A stretch of 64,000 bases of DNA from Anticarsia gemmatalis (GCF_050436995.1 NC_134766.1:4340001-4404000), one strand, 5' to 3'. Positions 42,201-53,145 are shown, numbered from the stretch's first letter. Translations and numbers: made by a program. The notes: generated by a model not told the origin, from the letters alone.

Positions 42201-45200
42201 CCTTTACAATAGACGTGATGTTTTGCCTTTTCCATGCTACGGAATCCTTTGCGCGAGTCCATCTCGCACTTGGCCGGTATTTTACTTAAAATGCCTATTT
42301 AACTTTCCTCGTGAATGATTTTTGATAGAAAAGTTGTAATGGCTTGTATTTATCTTTGGTTTTAATGAAGATTGAAGACTTTTTGTTATATCTGTCGTTC
42401 GTGATTGATGCCCTCTATTAAGGAAGGAGGTAATAAAGGAACTACCAAAGATCAGTTTCTATTACGATCTTATAGATAGCTTTAGATTTCGAGTCCGAGA
42501 GAGATTCGGTACCGCTTGTTGCAATTGGATAACAGTCGTTACGCCATGTCAAAGACCTTTGAGCGGTTTGAGTTACGTTATAGGCTGACCGCCAAACATA
42601 CAATAAATAAATAAGTAAAATGAGGCATGATTATATACATGATACATAATGATTTATACTAAAATAATTCTCAAAAATAGCCCTGAATTTGGTACCTATG
42701 TAAATGGTAGTGTATCCAATAACAGAGGAAAAATCTTTAAAAAAAGCCCGGATCAACAATTTAACATGCTTTTCGAAACACTGAATTAAGAACTCGAAAT
42801 GTGTAATATGGTCACCCATCCACATAGTAACCTCGGCAAGCGTTGCTTAACTTCAGAGATCGATGTCGCTGTTGTTAACTAAGCCACGAGCTAATTCCCG
42901 CCCACCCTCTACACGATTTGTGTATTTGTAGATCCATTCTGAACACCGATATGAAATAATGGCATTCTTGACTCGCAATGGTACTTGAGTTACGGCAAGA
43001 ACTCATCTTTAGCCACTCTCGAAACCTCTGACAATCCCTCTTGAAGGCTTAAGACGTTTGTACCTCAAAGCCTTTGTTGAGGACTTTATTTTTAGGGTCC
43101 GTACCTGAAGAATAAAACGAGAAGAGTAATTGGGGCCGAACCTATTATCATTATATCGAGTCTGTTATAAAAAAAATTATATGTCTCAAATGATTTATAA
43201 CTTAATGCAAAGGCAACTAGATCCAAATTTACATAGCTGGCAATATTATAATCCGTGCAAAAAAAATCGTAAACGACAAAAGTAAGAGTTATTACTTTAT
43301 TATATACAATACAATACACAAAACACACATTATTTTAATACTTTTCATATCATAATAATATGTAGTGAGTGGTGTGTTTTTAATAACGGAATATATCCAA
43401 AACTCAAGCATCAATGTGTAAATTATAAAACATGAATCAATAAAACGTCTCTTCTGAAAAATTTCTCGCATGTCGCTTACGATGTTTTTCCATAACAGGC
43501 TTGATATTATAATGAGCACGGAACCAAGCTTTTTACTATTGAGAATCATCTAATGCGAATAAAGATCGATAATACTTTGCCGATCTGGGAATCGAGCCCA
43601 AGACCTCAAGAGGCTCAAGATCAGCAGCTCGATACTCTACTACTATGAACTATCGACAACCAGCTAGTGATCGAGAAATTTTGCACGAAAATGCGATCAG
43701 CGCCTCTAGCGGGCTCCGTAGAAACTATTTTGGTACAACATTAAATGTCAAAGTCTCGATACCTGGCAGTAGGTACCGGCTGTAGAGAATTAGGCTACAT
43801 TAGTCATATACACTACCGACGACGTTATAGAGGCAGAAAAAAATATCAAAATAGAAAATATAAGCGAGAAGACATGTTTTCTTGAAATAACGCATGCGAG
43901 AGAACGTAAAACAAGACAAGGAAAGAGGCTCTTGCAGTCACACATTGAAGCGTCATCGTGATAACTAAGTGGCGCCCTCTACCTACGCTTGAACATGACG
44001 AGTGTGTCTCAAGAAAATATATAAAGCATTTTTAATTTGAAAAATAGGGGAATTTTCGTTTCGCCATTTTTATGGTTCCGTTACGAAAGGGTAAAAACAG
44101 AACCCTATTACTAAGCCTCTGCAGTTTGTACGTCTGTCTGTTTGTCCGTCCGTCTGTCACTAGGCTGTATCTCATAAACCTTAATAGTTAGGAAGCTAAA
44201 AGTTTCACAAATTATGTATTTCCGTTGCCGCTAGAGCATACATACAAAAAAATAAAATAAAATTACTTCCCCATTCAATAAACGGGTTTTTTTGTATCTT
44301 TTTGGTGCGGAACCGTTCTCGCGAGAATTTTATCTCGCACTTAGCCGAATTTGTTTAAACGTCTATTTTAGGGTTAGAGAGTGTACCTGTGTATCGTGCA
44401 CACACTTGGACACTATAAACAGAGTCCTGTACTGTTGGCTAGTTTCAGTGAAACTGGCGGCTGTACAATATCGGCCAGGAAAACAATATAATAATGGCCC
44501 GAAGTTTCTAAGTTGAGGTCGTTGTCGTTGGCTGATTTTAATGAAACTAGCCACCATAGCCGGACAATATTTATTATTAAAAGTTATGAGGTAACAAACA
44601 GAAAAAAAACATGTAGTCGAATTGAGAACCTCCTCCTTTTTTTAAATCGGTAAATAAGAATTCAGCCGATTACCGTCCCACTTATGGGCAAGGGTCTCCT
44701 CTAATGAGGTTAAGCCTTTTTAAAGTTATTTATTATTGGAGAAAACTATTTACAGAAAAATGATCAATTAAATTAAGGAATGTAGCGTCAGTGTTTATTA
44801 TTTAATAATCGTTTTGTTGTTCAAGTCTGAGCGCTTGAACAAAAGTTGTGTTGAAAACAAAATCATTTTGACAAGAACTTCGGTGTCGGCTCAACTTGGT
44901 TATTGCTTTGAAACTGCTGTTAACGAACAATCGAGTGTTCGGATAAAACAATATCTGAAGATAATTCTATTTTACAATGCGAACTAATCTATTCAATAAT
45001 ATCAGGCGATCTCGCTCGCGATAATATTATAATTTGATGGAGATGTCATTTATGTTATATTTTCAAAAAGAAAGTCTTTGTTCACATTAAGTATGATAAA
45101 AAGCATACCTCCTGTATTTTGAATTTAATTAAAAATTTGTAAAAAATATTTTGTTTTCTAATTTTTTTAAATAAGTCAGTAAAAAACAGATCTAAATTTA

Positions 45201-45954
45201 AAATCTTATAGTGTTGTGCAAACAAACATAAAACGATAAAGTATCGATAAGTTCCAACAACATTTAAGTTATTCTGGTTGGTGAGTGCGTTTCCATGTTG
45301 CACAGAACTTTGTTACCGATCACTGAATATTTAATAAGACAGGAATAAGTTTGTCCCCGGCACTCCTCGCCTCTCACCAATTACGTAACTAGATTCCGTC
45401 CGGAGTTTACTAAGAATAGTTTGTGTGTTCCGACATGTTTGCAACGAGTTAGCGGAAAACTTCACACTATTAGATAATTCAGTTTTATACATCTCTCTAC
45501 GTTCCCAAGTGTTTGTTTGCGAAACTTTTTAATCGTTTTATCAACTACGGCAATGTAAAATTATATACGTGATTTTAGTCAAAACTGCTTATATAAGTCT
45601 TCGTAAGTATACAGTACGAGTATCTACTTGATAATATTTTTCAACTTAGCGATAGGTATAAATATACGTTGAATAATATCCTAACGAATATTTTACGGAT
45701 CCACGTCCTTGAATTTCGTAAATAGTTCATACAAAGTTTATGTACCGTGAAAAAACAAATAAGATATCCTATTTTATACAAGAGGGAATATAAAAACACT
45801 TACCGTCTCTATCGTAATGGCTCCACACTTCCATGAACTGGTTTGCGGACAGTTTCTTCAGCTCCCTCGAGTCTGGATCCCGAAATTGCCTCATAAAGTT
45901 TGTGGCTCTCTCTAAGTTTAGCCGTTTGGCAGACGAATTAGAATCGATACTCAT
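39280..45954 (-). CDS. Cbp53E: Calbindin-32 (Cbp53E-like) EF-hand protein, first two coding exons
   Basis: Exon 1 is 45954 down to 45804 (151 nt) and exon 2 is 39365 down to 39280 (86 nt); the donors read GTAAGTG and GTAAGTA, and the acceptor GATCCCAG. ATG at 45954-45952 is preferred over the upstream GTG. The joined reading has NFMRQFRDPDSRELKKLSAN, QFMEVWSHYDRDGNGYIEG and TELDGFLKEFVSSANFTDIS. The loop D-R-D-G-N-G-Y-I-E-G-T-E is a canonical EF-hand calcium site, cut by the intron inside its first glycine codon (phase 1). This matches Drosophila calbindin-32, a neuronal and muscle calcium buffer with six EF-hands, of which only the first is covered. The remaining exons lie to the left, beyond a long intron, and were not found in 1-39279. 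Confidence 0.88.
39402..39765 (+). mobile_element. 5S-derived SINE, family A, full length, in the calbindin intron
   Basis: Complete copy: GAGGAGCTCGTGGCTTAG, CGATCTCTGAGGTTAAGC, TACGCTTGCCGAGG and GGATAGGTGACCATCC, then the body to AAAGGCTAAGCGATGATGA. Reference copy for the family. Confidence 0.88.
39840..40150. repeat. Family E repeat, two copies head to head
   Basis: GCGCCTCTAGCGGGCGTCGT with GCAGTACATTTTAAATGTCA on the left is mirrored by GAATGTACTGCCAAAATTGT and CGTCAGAGGCGCTGATCACA on the right. The interval holds GTGCTACAGTAGCGCGATTC. Confidence 0.7.
40655..40863. mobile_element. MITE, family D, copy 2
   Basis: CCGCCTTTACACACACACTC at the left, GATAGAGTGTGTGTAAAGGC at the right; internal AGACCACGCGCCGCGCTCAT. 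Confidence 0.8.
41082..41530 (-). mobile_element. SINE family T1 split by a 5S-derived SINE B
   Basis: T1 tail and body run 41082-41230 (ending AAATATAACTTT), then resume at 41485 with TTTGAAAAGTCATTGGTG and a B-box remnant near 41510. Between them, 41246-41478 is a full reverse SINE B. Confidence 0.75.
41246..41478 (-). mobile_element. 5S-derived SINE, family B, inserted in a T1 SINE
   Basis: Tail CGTATGGTAAGTGGTTAATC at the left; head at the right, read inverted, with GGTTTGCTTAACCTACAGATC, CCAACCGGTGAGCACAACTG and GGCTATAGGCGCC. Confidence 0.8.
41531..41917. other. Calbindin intron: unassigned DNA, LINE tail at its end
   Basis: 41760-41870 is part of the dispersed GGTTCCGTA repeat (AAGGTAAAAACATGACCCTA, CTGTATCTCATGAACTGTGA). 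41874-41915 is a LINE tail, into which the following MITE inserted. Confidence 0.5.
41918..42131. mobile_element. Mariner-type MITE, copy 4
   Basis: GGTCGGGGAAAAAGTCTTTT and complement, TA on both sides. Confidence 0.85.
42132..42734. other. Calbindin intron: unassigned DNA
   Basis: 42225-42285 repeats the end of the GGTTCCGTA family (GCGCGAGTCCATCTCGCACT, TTGGCCGG). 42527-42600 is a degraded 5S-SINE B tail. No gene. Confidence 0.45.
42735..42893 (-). mobile_element. 5S-derived SINE, family A, 5' part
   Basis: GGTCACCCATCCACATAGTA, CCTCGGCAAGCGTTGCTTAA, CTTCAGAGATCGAT and AACTAAGCCACGAGCT mark the head in reverse. Confidence 0.8.
42894..43659. other. Calbindin intron: unassigned DNA
   Basis: No gene. 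43572-43648 is a reversed T3 SINE piece (CTGGGAATCGAGCCCAAGAC). Confidence 0.45.
43660..43830 (+). repeat. Dispersed repeat, family E
   Basis: GATCAGCGCCTCTAGCGGGC and TAGAAACTATTTTGG as at 35976 and 39840. Confidence 0.65.
44063..44360. repeat. Dispersed GGTTCCGTA-type repeat
   Basis: ATGGTTCCGTTACGAAAGGG, GTCTGTCTGTTTGTCCGTCC and the end GCGAGAATTTTATCTCGCAC. Partial copies at 41760, 42225, 43095 and 51400. Class unknown to me. Confidence 0.6.
44377..44575 (+). mobile_element. RTE-like LINE 3' end, tail region duplicated
   Basis: GTGTACCTGTGTATCGTGCA, CACTTGGACACTATAAACAG and GTTTCAGTGAAACTGGCGGC; a second tail (TTTTAATGAAACTAGCCACC, then CAATATTTATTATTA) follows at about 44525. A T1 SINE fragment is at 44664-44719. 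Confidence 0.6.
44720..45803. other. Calbindin intron, exon-1 proximal, mostly unique
   Basis: No repeat family recognised over 1 kb, unlike the rest of this intron. It could hold intronic regulatory sequence, but no specific site is claimed. Confidence 0.4.
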
Positions 45955-45974
45955 TTTCACAAAAAATACCTAGG

Positions 45975-46007
45975 TATCGATTCAATATAATATCAGTATT
46001 ATCGATA
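45975..46007 (-). promoter_or_regulatory. Two DRE-like sites upstream of calbindin exon 1
   Basis: TATCGATA at 46000-46007 is a full DRE octamer and TATCGATT at 45975-45982 a seven-of-eight match, 21-53 bases upstream of the ATG on the minus strand. DREF-type promoters use this motif in Drosophila. Whether the start site lies here is not known. Confidence 0.4.
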
Positions 46008-47397
46008 AATACACGCCACTTCACTAGAGCGAATTCGAATTTTTTAAAATATGTTTTTAAAAGTAAATATGTTTTTTTTTTAAATAACTAATTGATTTGG
46101 CCTGGCTTATTGTCAGTGTTATAATAAATCATTTATGTACGTATATTAGTTATTTTAGTGCTATTTTTATTTGTATTTATTTATTACGATTTCTCATTTC
46201 ATCTGTAACAAAAAGAAAAAACCATTATTACACAAGGATACAACGTGAACATTTCGATATCTCCTAGTATATTGAGTCAAATGACATTATGTTATTAAAA
46301 AAAATAAACTAACATTAAGGTCATGGTTTATAATGTTCGTTTATATAAAAATCATAATATGCCTGTTAAATGACTCGGTATCAGGAGGTAACGATTTATT
46401 TTTTTCTTAATAAAGTAATTTCAAAGTGAAAACTTATTCATAGATAATAAAAATAAAAGACCTAACTTGTATGCCAGGCTTAGAAGGAAAAGTATAGTTA
46501 ATTGGATTATAAAACGTCACAAGACTGTATTTATGGTAAAAATTTGCGGGCTGGCAACATTCCGAACAGGTGTTGGAGTCGTTACGTCAACTTGTGAATT
46601 CTGCCGATATTATTTTATGATTTTGGCCCTCGTCATAAAATTACTTTCCTTACCCGCTATTATACATTCTCTACCATGTAGAACAATAAAACTTTTGATT
46701 ACTTTGCTAATTATTGAATACGCAAAGCTTTTAGGCTTGCGTATGAATAATTAAATATATTAACACAATAAGCGGATAAGTTTGTAACATTGACGAATAT
46801 TTACTTGTATTTTAATTGTGTTTATCAGTATCTCTTGTATTAAATATTTATTATTTATTAATTATGTACTTAAATCATGTTCCTTCTGTATTCTCGAGAT
46901 AACATCAAACACGCAGTTGTAATAGCAGTCCATTGAAACGAAACAATTCGGGTTGCGTTTTTTAGAGGACGTAATTTTCCACATTTACTGTGCCATAGGT
47001 GTTTAAATTCACTTTCAATTCACTGAAAAGTTAGTAAATTTAAGTACAAAAAGTTAAATGGCGGCACATTTAATAACAATCCCGCGCAACGTTTCTTTAT
47101 TCATACATAAAATTGTTAAACTGAATAGTTTCCACAGCCATTGTTATAAAATTACATTTCAACTTTATTTCAATGAATTTTCGCTCAACACTCGCTTTTA
47201 TATCATTTTAGTTTGCTCTTTATGTGCTGAGGTTCTAAGCTGTTAGCTTGAATTATAAAATTAATACATTTTATTTAGCTTTGCTGAAATACGTCCGTGT
47301 TACGGTTTCTTTACCTACAGATTGATTACCGACCGGTAAATGAAAAAAGCAATGAGAGAGGGAAAAAACGAGTAATAAATAAAAATGTAGCTATATA
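46008..47397. other. Upstream of calbindin, unassigned DNA
   Basis: Long AT-rich stretch without a recognised repeat, gene or RNA. Frames at 46467 and 47058 have no domain. May contain calbindin control sequence. Confidence 0.4.
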
Positions 47398-47698
47398 TAG
47401 AGTAGTAAATAAAATTCTCACGCCACAATGTTCATTCCCGTACTCCTCCGAAACGGCTTGACCGAATCTCATGAAATTTTGTGAGTATATTGAGTATGTC
47501 TGAGAATCGACAAACATTAATTATTTATTCCCCTTAGGGATATGGGTTGTCTATTTTTAAAATTTATTTTTATTTTATATATTATATCACGTTAAAAATA
47601 ACGTACGACCCTATATTTTTCCCCTTCTATCACCAATCTATTTTTAATAGCCATTTTAGTGTAATATATGGCAAAGCAGCGCTTGCCGGGTCAGCTAG
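47398..47698 (+). mobile_element. Helitron-like element, family H2, long form
   Basis: AATAAAATTCTCACGCCACA at the 5' side, GGCAAAGCAGCGCTTGCCGG hairpin and GTCAGCTAG at the end. Confidence 0.7.
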
Positions 47699-48059
47699 TT
47701 ATACTATATAACAGTATTTCGAAGGACTATATTAAAAATGTTTGCGTAAAAACTTTATATTCTATCCCTTTATGTAAGCAATAAATCCTAATTTATAAGT
47801 GTTCTGTTTTGATGGCTCAAATCCCCGGGAACTTGGGCCGTTTCGTGTCACGAGTACAAAACTGTTTCAGTCCAGAGATATTTATGGCCCGGTCAGACTT
47901 TATCGGTTTACTTGTTTTAAATCACGCTAAGTTTGTCTTTATTAAGTTGTTGTTATTAAGTAATATCACTGACAGAGTTTAATGAGCTGATGATAAAATT
48001 AAGACATTGAAAATTAGGTAAATACTACGGCTTTCTTGTTTTTACTTAATACCACGCGT

Positions 48060-48545
48060 TTACAAATTTATTCACCTTTAGCACCTTCTCTGGATCTAGC
48101 GAAATAGGTCTTTTCTCTTCAGGTAATTAGCCAAATCGGTCCAGCCGTTCCTTAGTTTTAGCGAGACTAACGAACAGCAATTCATTTTTATATATTTAGA
48201 TACACTAGCGGACCGAACAGACGTTGTCCTGTCTACACGTCTTTAATTTGAAAATTTTAAACTTTTTTTTTAAGATCTAAATCCTAGATCCCCTTGAACA
48301 CACACAAAAATTATTTAACAAACATTTTTATGTATTATGCGTTCAAACAATTATCATATAACAAACTCTTTATGTGGTCAGCGATGTCTCTACCTATGGA
48401 TCCGTCCGGTTACTTAATTTAAAAAAAAATCGTGTCACTGTGTTATTTACCATACTCCTCAGAAACGGCTTTACCGATTTTAACCAAATTATATATGCAT
48501 ATTAAGTAGGTCTGAGAATTTGCTACTATCAATCTCTCATATCCC
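48060..48545. mobile_element. Cluster of Helitron-like fragments
   Basis: 48060-48210 is the inverse of 21800-21960 (CACCTTCTCTGGATCTAG, GAACAGCAATTCATTTTTAT). 48208-48310 begins CTAGCGGACCGAACAGACG, matching the end at 60530-60562. 48420-48545 is an H2 piece (CATACTCCTCAGAAACGGC). Confidence 0.55.
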
Positions 48546-48804
48546 TAAGTGATAAGGTTTGTGCATTTATTGTTAAGTTTCTTTTTAAAGGTTTTTAAGT
48601 TACACAAACAAACAGACAAGCCTGGGATTTTATTGTATAACGTACAAAAAGTCCGACACGCGCTCATTCTTTGCTATATCAAAATAAATGTGAAAATACG
48701 TACATTAGTTATAATTTGCGGCGACAGCTTTCAGTGATTTATCTAGTAGATAACTGCCTCAGATAAATGAGGTTTGTTTGAAGTTATACATAAACATAGA
48801 CGTA

Positions 48805-49039
48805 TTAGGTCGGGGAAAAAGTCTTTTCGCATTTTAGTATGTATGAACTTGTAATAAAATCTTTTCTCTACACGAAAAAAGCTCGATACTTATTTGGTCA
48901 CCTCACGAGCTCACTGAAAGAAACCTAAAGAACCAGTACACGGTGAACCGTGTACTCATTTGTGATTCTTGAAGCCAAAGAGAATTTATTACAAATTCAT
49001 ACATGCTATAATGCGAAAAGACTTTTTCCCCGACCAAAT
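48805..49039. mobile_element. Mariner-type MITE, copy 5
   Basis: GGTCGGGGAAAAAGTCTTTT and complement; somewhat longer than the others owing to a duplicated segment around GTACACGGTGAACCGTGTAC. Confidence 0.8.
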
Positions 49040-49214
49040 ATGTTACGAGGACGTTATGGATATAAAATTTCGGATTTAGATATAATTGATAACAATGTAT
49101 CGATTTAGGATTCGGATATGAAATTATTTCGATTATCCGTTAGTTTCGGAAGGTTTCAGTCAAATATTTACGATTTGAAGAAAAAACTAACAGGTCAGTA
49201 ATTTAGACTCTGTT

Positions 49215-49285
49215 CTTCGTGATTTTTTGAATCTGATTCGATTTCCAGGTCGGGTAAAGTATTATTGAGCTCTTATCTATTCTAA
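49215..49285 (+). mobile_element. SINE-like repeat, family T3, fragment
   Basis: CTGATTCGATTTCCAGGTCG; continues after the Helitron at 49552-49650 (ATTTTGGTAACGTGCCCAGC), so the H1 copy inserted into it. Confidence 0.5.
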
Positions 49286-49544
49286 TCTATACTAATATTT
49301 TAAAGCTGAAGAGTTTGTTTGTTTGTTTGTTTGTTTGAACGCGCAAATCTCAGGAACTACTAGTCCGATCTGAAAAATTCTTATTCTATTCAGTGTTAGA
49401 TAGCCCATTATCGAGAAAGGCTATAGGCTATATCTCATCACACTACAACCATTAGGAGCGGAGTAGCAACGAAAAATGTTACAAAAACGAGAGAAATTTT
49501 GAATTTATCTTATGTGACGCAGGCGAAGCTGCGGGGTCAGCTAG
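49286..49544 (+). mobile_element. Helitron-like element, family H1
   Basis: TCTATACTAATATTTTAAAG to GCGGGGTCAGCTAG. Confidence 0.8.
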
Positions 49545-49879
49545 TCATTTATATAAGATTCGTTTTAAATAGTAGCCCGGATTTTGGTAACGTGCCCAGC
49601 ATAACGCGATAGGTTCATCTAGCTCCTACTGAATAAACTATTCTGAAATATTATTCAGGTATAAGATACTATGTTTTATATATGTGTAAAATACCGCAGC
49701 ATAAGTAACTTGTAGTCAAACTTTAGTTGTCAAAGCAACTAACGATTTAACCTGTAAAAAGAGTATGTCCAAACAGAATATTAAATGACATCAATAGTAT
49801 ATCTATCAATACTGTGATGGCAGCACGCGACGGTTTATGTAACCGTGGGAATTCGCTGCGGTATAACGGGGATGTTAAA

Positions 49880-50131
49880 TCTATACTAATATAATAAAGC
49901 TGAAGAGTTTGTTTGTTTGTTTGTTTGAACGCGCTAATCTCAGGAACTACTAGTCCGATTTGAAAAATTCTTTCAGTGTTAGATAGCCCATTTATCGAGG
50001 AAGGCTATAGGCTATATAACGTCACGCTACGGTCATTAGGAGCGGAGTAGCAACGAAAAATGTTACAAAAACGGGGAAAATTTTGACCCATTCTCTTAGG
50101 TGACGCAAGCGAAGTTGCGCGGGTCAGCTAG
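49880..50131 (+). mobile_element. Helitron-like element, family H1, well preserved
   Basis: TCTATACTAATATAATAAAG to GCGCGGGTCAGCTAG, with the CGCAAGCGAAGTTGCG hairpin. Confidence 0.85.
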
Positions 50132-50149
50132 TCTAATATAATCTAAAAT

Positions 50150-50180
50150 ATCATAGGTGTCAAATGCTGACACCTATGAT
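50150..50180. repeat. Perfect 13-bp hairpin
   Basis: ATCATAGGTGTCA and its complement around a 5-base loop. Confidence 0.7.
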
Positions 50181-50194
50181 AGTCATGATACAGA

Positions 50195-50360
50195 GAGTGA
50201 ATTTACCGCCAGTTCGGAAGGTAGGGCCTAAGAAGAGCTGGCAAGAAACTCCTGGCCACTCTTTTTAATCGAAAAATGTTTTTAACGAGATTTATGTTTG
50301 GTATAAATAATTGATAATGTAAGGAGCTGCTACCAACTCTACCGAACACACTTTGGTCAT
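50195..50360 (+). repeat. Dispersed repeat (GCCAGTTCGGAAGGTAGG type)
   Basis: AGAGCTGGCAAGAAACTCCT and GGCCACTCTTTTTAATCG, text I recall as common in Lepidoptera, probably LINE-related; class uncertain. Confidence 0.5.
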
Positions 50361-50722
50361 AACATAAATTAAATCAATATATTAAGGTACTAATAAACAA
50401 GATATAAATAGTATTGGAAGCATGATGGGAGCATCTACTTACATAATATTAGTATTGAAATCATAAGAGGCATTTCAAAAGCATACTGTGGTATAGGAAA
50501 TACAGTTAGCGAAACATAAATTACTACTACTTAAGTCTAATTAATCAGCCTCGTTTTAACGTGGCTAATGCTTTAAACATAGACCTGTAGTCTGGGTGAA
50601 GTGCAGGGTTATGTGGGTCTCTACCGCCAGAAGGGCAGGCATACCCATTAAACGCCCAGCTCAAACACCATTATGCGGTCACCTATCTATGGAATGACCG
50701 CGCTAAGGATTGCTTAAAGATC
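50361..50722. other. Unassigned DNA and small repeat scraps
   Basis: 50590-50655 matches the GC-rich insert at 15111; 50660-50715 is a 5S-SINE B head piece. No gene. Confidence 0.45.
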
Positions 50723-50906
50723 GCCTGATCCCTCACTGGTCGTGTCGGTAATCTGTCCCACTGGGATATGAGAGTGATGGAATAGAGAGTGTACTGTGCA
50801 TTGTGCACAGACCGGGACTATAAACAAGTCCTGCACAAATGGCCAGTTTCAATGAAACTGACCGCCGTGACCGGATATCGACTAGGAGGACATTGTCATT
50901 ATTATA
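50723..50906 (+). mobile_element. RTE-like LINE 3' end
   Basis: ACTGGTCGTGTCGGTAATCT, GTTTCAATGAAACTGACCGC and GGAGGACATTGTCATTATT. Confidence 0.65.
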
Positions 50907-50942
50907 ACCCACAGATCGTTTACCGACCGGTCTTCTTTCTTT

Positions 50943-51165
50943 CTCGTATGGTTAGTGGTCAACCTAGTGTCAAAGTTGTTCAAGCCGCCCGAAGGCCTTT
51001 GACGTGGCTTAACGATTGTTATCGTAGTAGATAACAACCGGGACCGACTTTTTACTTGCCCTCCGAAGCACGGAGACGCCCAGTTCAAATACCACTATGC
51101 GGTCACCCACCGCGCCAATGGTTCAATCGTTTACCGACCGGTGAGCGCAACGGGCTATGGGCGGT
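50943..51165 (-). mobile_element. 5S-derived SINE, family B
   Basis: Tail CTCGTATGGTTAGTGGTCAA at the left; head shortened at GCGGTCACCC-ACCGCGCC and again near GTTTACCGACCGGTGAGCGC. Confidence 0.8.
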
Positions 51166-51579
51166 GACGCTTTAATAGTGAAAAAAGTGAAAGTCTTCTG
51201 CTAGTCACACGGGCTATACGGCCATATTGTGCTATGTAGTGACGTGTGTCGAGCGTGACAATCTGACTGACGTTCGATTAGCACGCGCCCGGCGGCCCGT
51301 CTCGAGCCTGATTGATTTTTGTGCCACCAACAATACTGAACTCTAAAGTAAATACCGTCCTATTTACAATATAAAATTAAATAAAAATAAATAGACCGGT
51401 CAATATGAGTCGGACTCGTGCACGAAGGGTTCCATAATCTATATTAGAAAATTTATATTGACAGAATAATACCAATTGGTACGATGCTTTAAAACTTTCC
51501 ATGCTGCATTCGCATCCATACATCTTGTCATACAGGACCGCCAGTTACAAGTACTGGGTTTAGTATTATTGTAAACTAG
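51166..51579. other. Unassigned DNA
   Basis: 51200-51310 is GC-richer with no match seen; 51400-51440 is an end of the GGTTCCGTA repeat (GAGTCGGACTCGTGCACGAA). Confidence 0.4.
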
Positions 51580-51797
51580 AGGCTGCCCGCGACTTCGACC
51601 GCGTGGAAACCCTTCCCGTGTAAATCCCGATTCCTTAGAAACTTCGGGATAAAAAGTAGCCTATGTGTTATTCTGGGTCTACAGCTACCGACAAATCAAA
51701 TTTCATCGTAATCGATTCGGTAGTATTTGCGTGAAAGAGTAACAAACATCCACACATACATACTCACAAACTTTCGCATTTATAATATTACTAGGAT
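51580..51797 (-). mobile_element. Helitron-like element, family H3
   Basis: CTAGAGGCTGCCCGCGACTT at the left (3' end inverted), then TTACTCTTTCACG complement and CTTTCGCATTTATAATATTA at the right. Confidence 0.7.
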
Positions 51798-52096
51798 ATA
51801 CATAGGGAAATATGTACCAACAGAAATCTTTCTGACAAAATCGCGCCCCTAGTTCACGATAAAATAATTAATTATTTAGTGATCGGTAACACGCGCTCGC
51901 AACATAAATCAAAATGCAATCACGCTGTTTGCTACAATTTGAATCACTTAATAACATATTAATACACTTCTAAGAATTTGACGAAGCTGGTTGAAAAGGG
52001 CCAATTACACGACTATTAATTCAATTATTGTTTGTTAGACTAATGTGGGGGTTTGGAATTCGACTATTAGTCAAATGAGCTACTCTTTAAGTGATT
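51798..52096. other. Unassigned AT-rich DNA
   Basis: Nothing recognised. Confidence 0.4.
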
Positions 52097-52307
52097 ATCT
52101 ATACTAATATTATAAAGCTGAAGAGTTTGTTTGTTTGAACGCACTAATGAACGAACGCTCAAGAACTACTGGTTCGAATTGAAAAAAAAAAATTATGTTG
52201 AATAGACCATTTATCGAGGAAGGCTTTAGGCTATATAACATCACGCTACGACCAATAGGAGCAGAGCACCAGTATAAATGTTTAAAAAACGGGGAAAATA
52301 CGCACCA
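52097..52307 (+). mobile_element. Helitron-like element, family H1, 3' truncated
   Basis: Normal 5' end; stops after ACGGGGAAAATACG without the hairpin and CTAG. Confidence 0.75.
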
Positions 52308-52804
52308 TGGTAGGCCCATAGCTCTTATAATTTCGTTTAACAGTAGATAGTTTTAATACAAAACTATTTTCCGTTTATCTCCTCTACGTAATCTAGCCGT
52401 AACAGTAAAATCCCAGGCTTAAACGGTATAAAAGATAATCTTAACTTAATTTTACGATCGCACTGAAACTGCCTTCCCAAATAATCCTGGAGTCTAGACA
52501 TCTAATAGGAATAGTGCCTGTATACCCGTCTCTTTCATTCTAACACGATGTGACAGAGACAGACATACATTCGTTGAGATAAAGCTAATGTAAGTGAGAA
52601 AACGAATTTATTTGTTTGTTTCTAGACGTATTTTTATCTGTGGATGTATCTTAGGTAACTTATTACCTTTATTTTTATGGCGAAACTGGGTGTTTAGACA
52701 AACATGTCAGAGGCAGGTAATGTTTTTTTTAAAGTCGATTCGATTATAAAAAAAACAATATCGAATTTTATACGTGTAAAATGTGGGCCAAAAATCATTT
52801 AAGT
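52308..52804. other. Unassigned DNA
   Basis: No repeat or gene recognised. AT-rich with no conserved frame. Confidence 0.4.
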
Positions 52805-52900
52805 ACCCCCGGTTTCTGAGGTAGATTTAGCGGTAGTTTATCTATTCAATTGCTATTGATTAGATAAACTACCGCTAAATGTACTTCAGAAATCGGGGGT
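52805..52900. mobile_element. Palindromic MITE, family A, copy 3
   Basis: ACCCCCGGTTTCTGAGGTAG and CTTCAGAAATCGGGGGT ends with near-perfect arms (GCGGTAGTTTATCTATTCAA / TAGATAAACTACCGC). It is the shortest and cleanest copy. Confidence 0.8.
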
Positions 52901-52964
52901 AAATAATGTTCTTTACACTGATAACCGGCTATGGCGGCCAAATTCATTTTCGAAACCGGCCCGT

Positions 52965-53145
52965 CCGAAGCCAGAAGCTTGAAAGTTTGACAACCAGTCT
53001 TACCGAAGGGTATCGTGTTATAACCTAGGTAACTATGTTATGGAGGTCCGATAGGCCGTCGCTCCATGTTAAAAACTTGTATTCTACTGCATCTGGTGAG
53101 ACTGGAAGCCGACTCCAACATAGTTGGAAAAATAGCTTAGCTGAT
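52965..53145 (+). mobile_element. 5S-derived SINE, family A, 3' part
   Basis: GACAACCAGTCTTACCGAAG to TAGTTGGAAAAATAGCTTAG. Confidence 0.7.

Noticed and set aside
45769..45960. Calbindin frame starting at GTG 45960 and ending after KCFYIPSCIK
   Set aside because: ATG at 45954 is preferred, and the last ten residues are intron read-through after the GTAAGTG donor at 45803.
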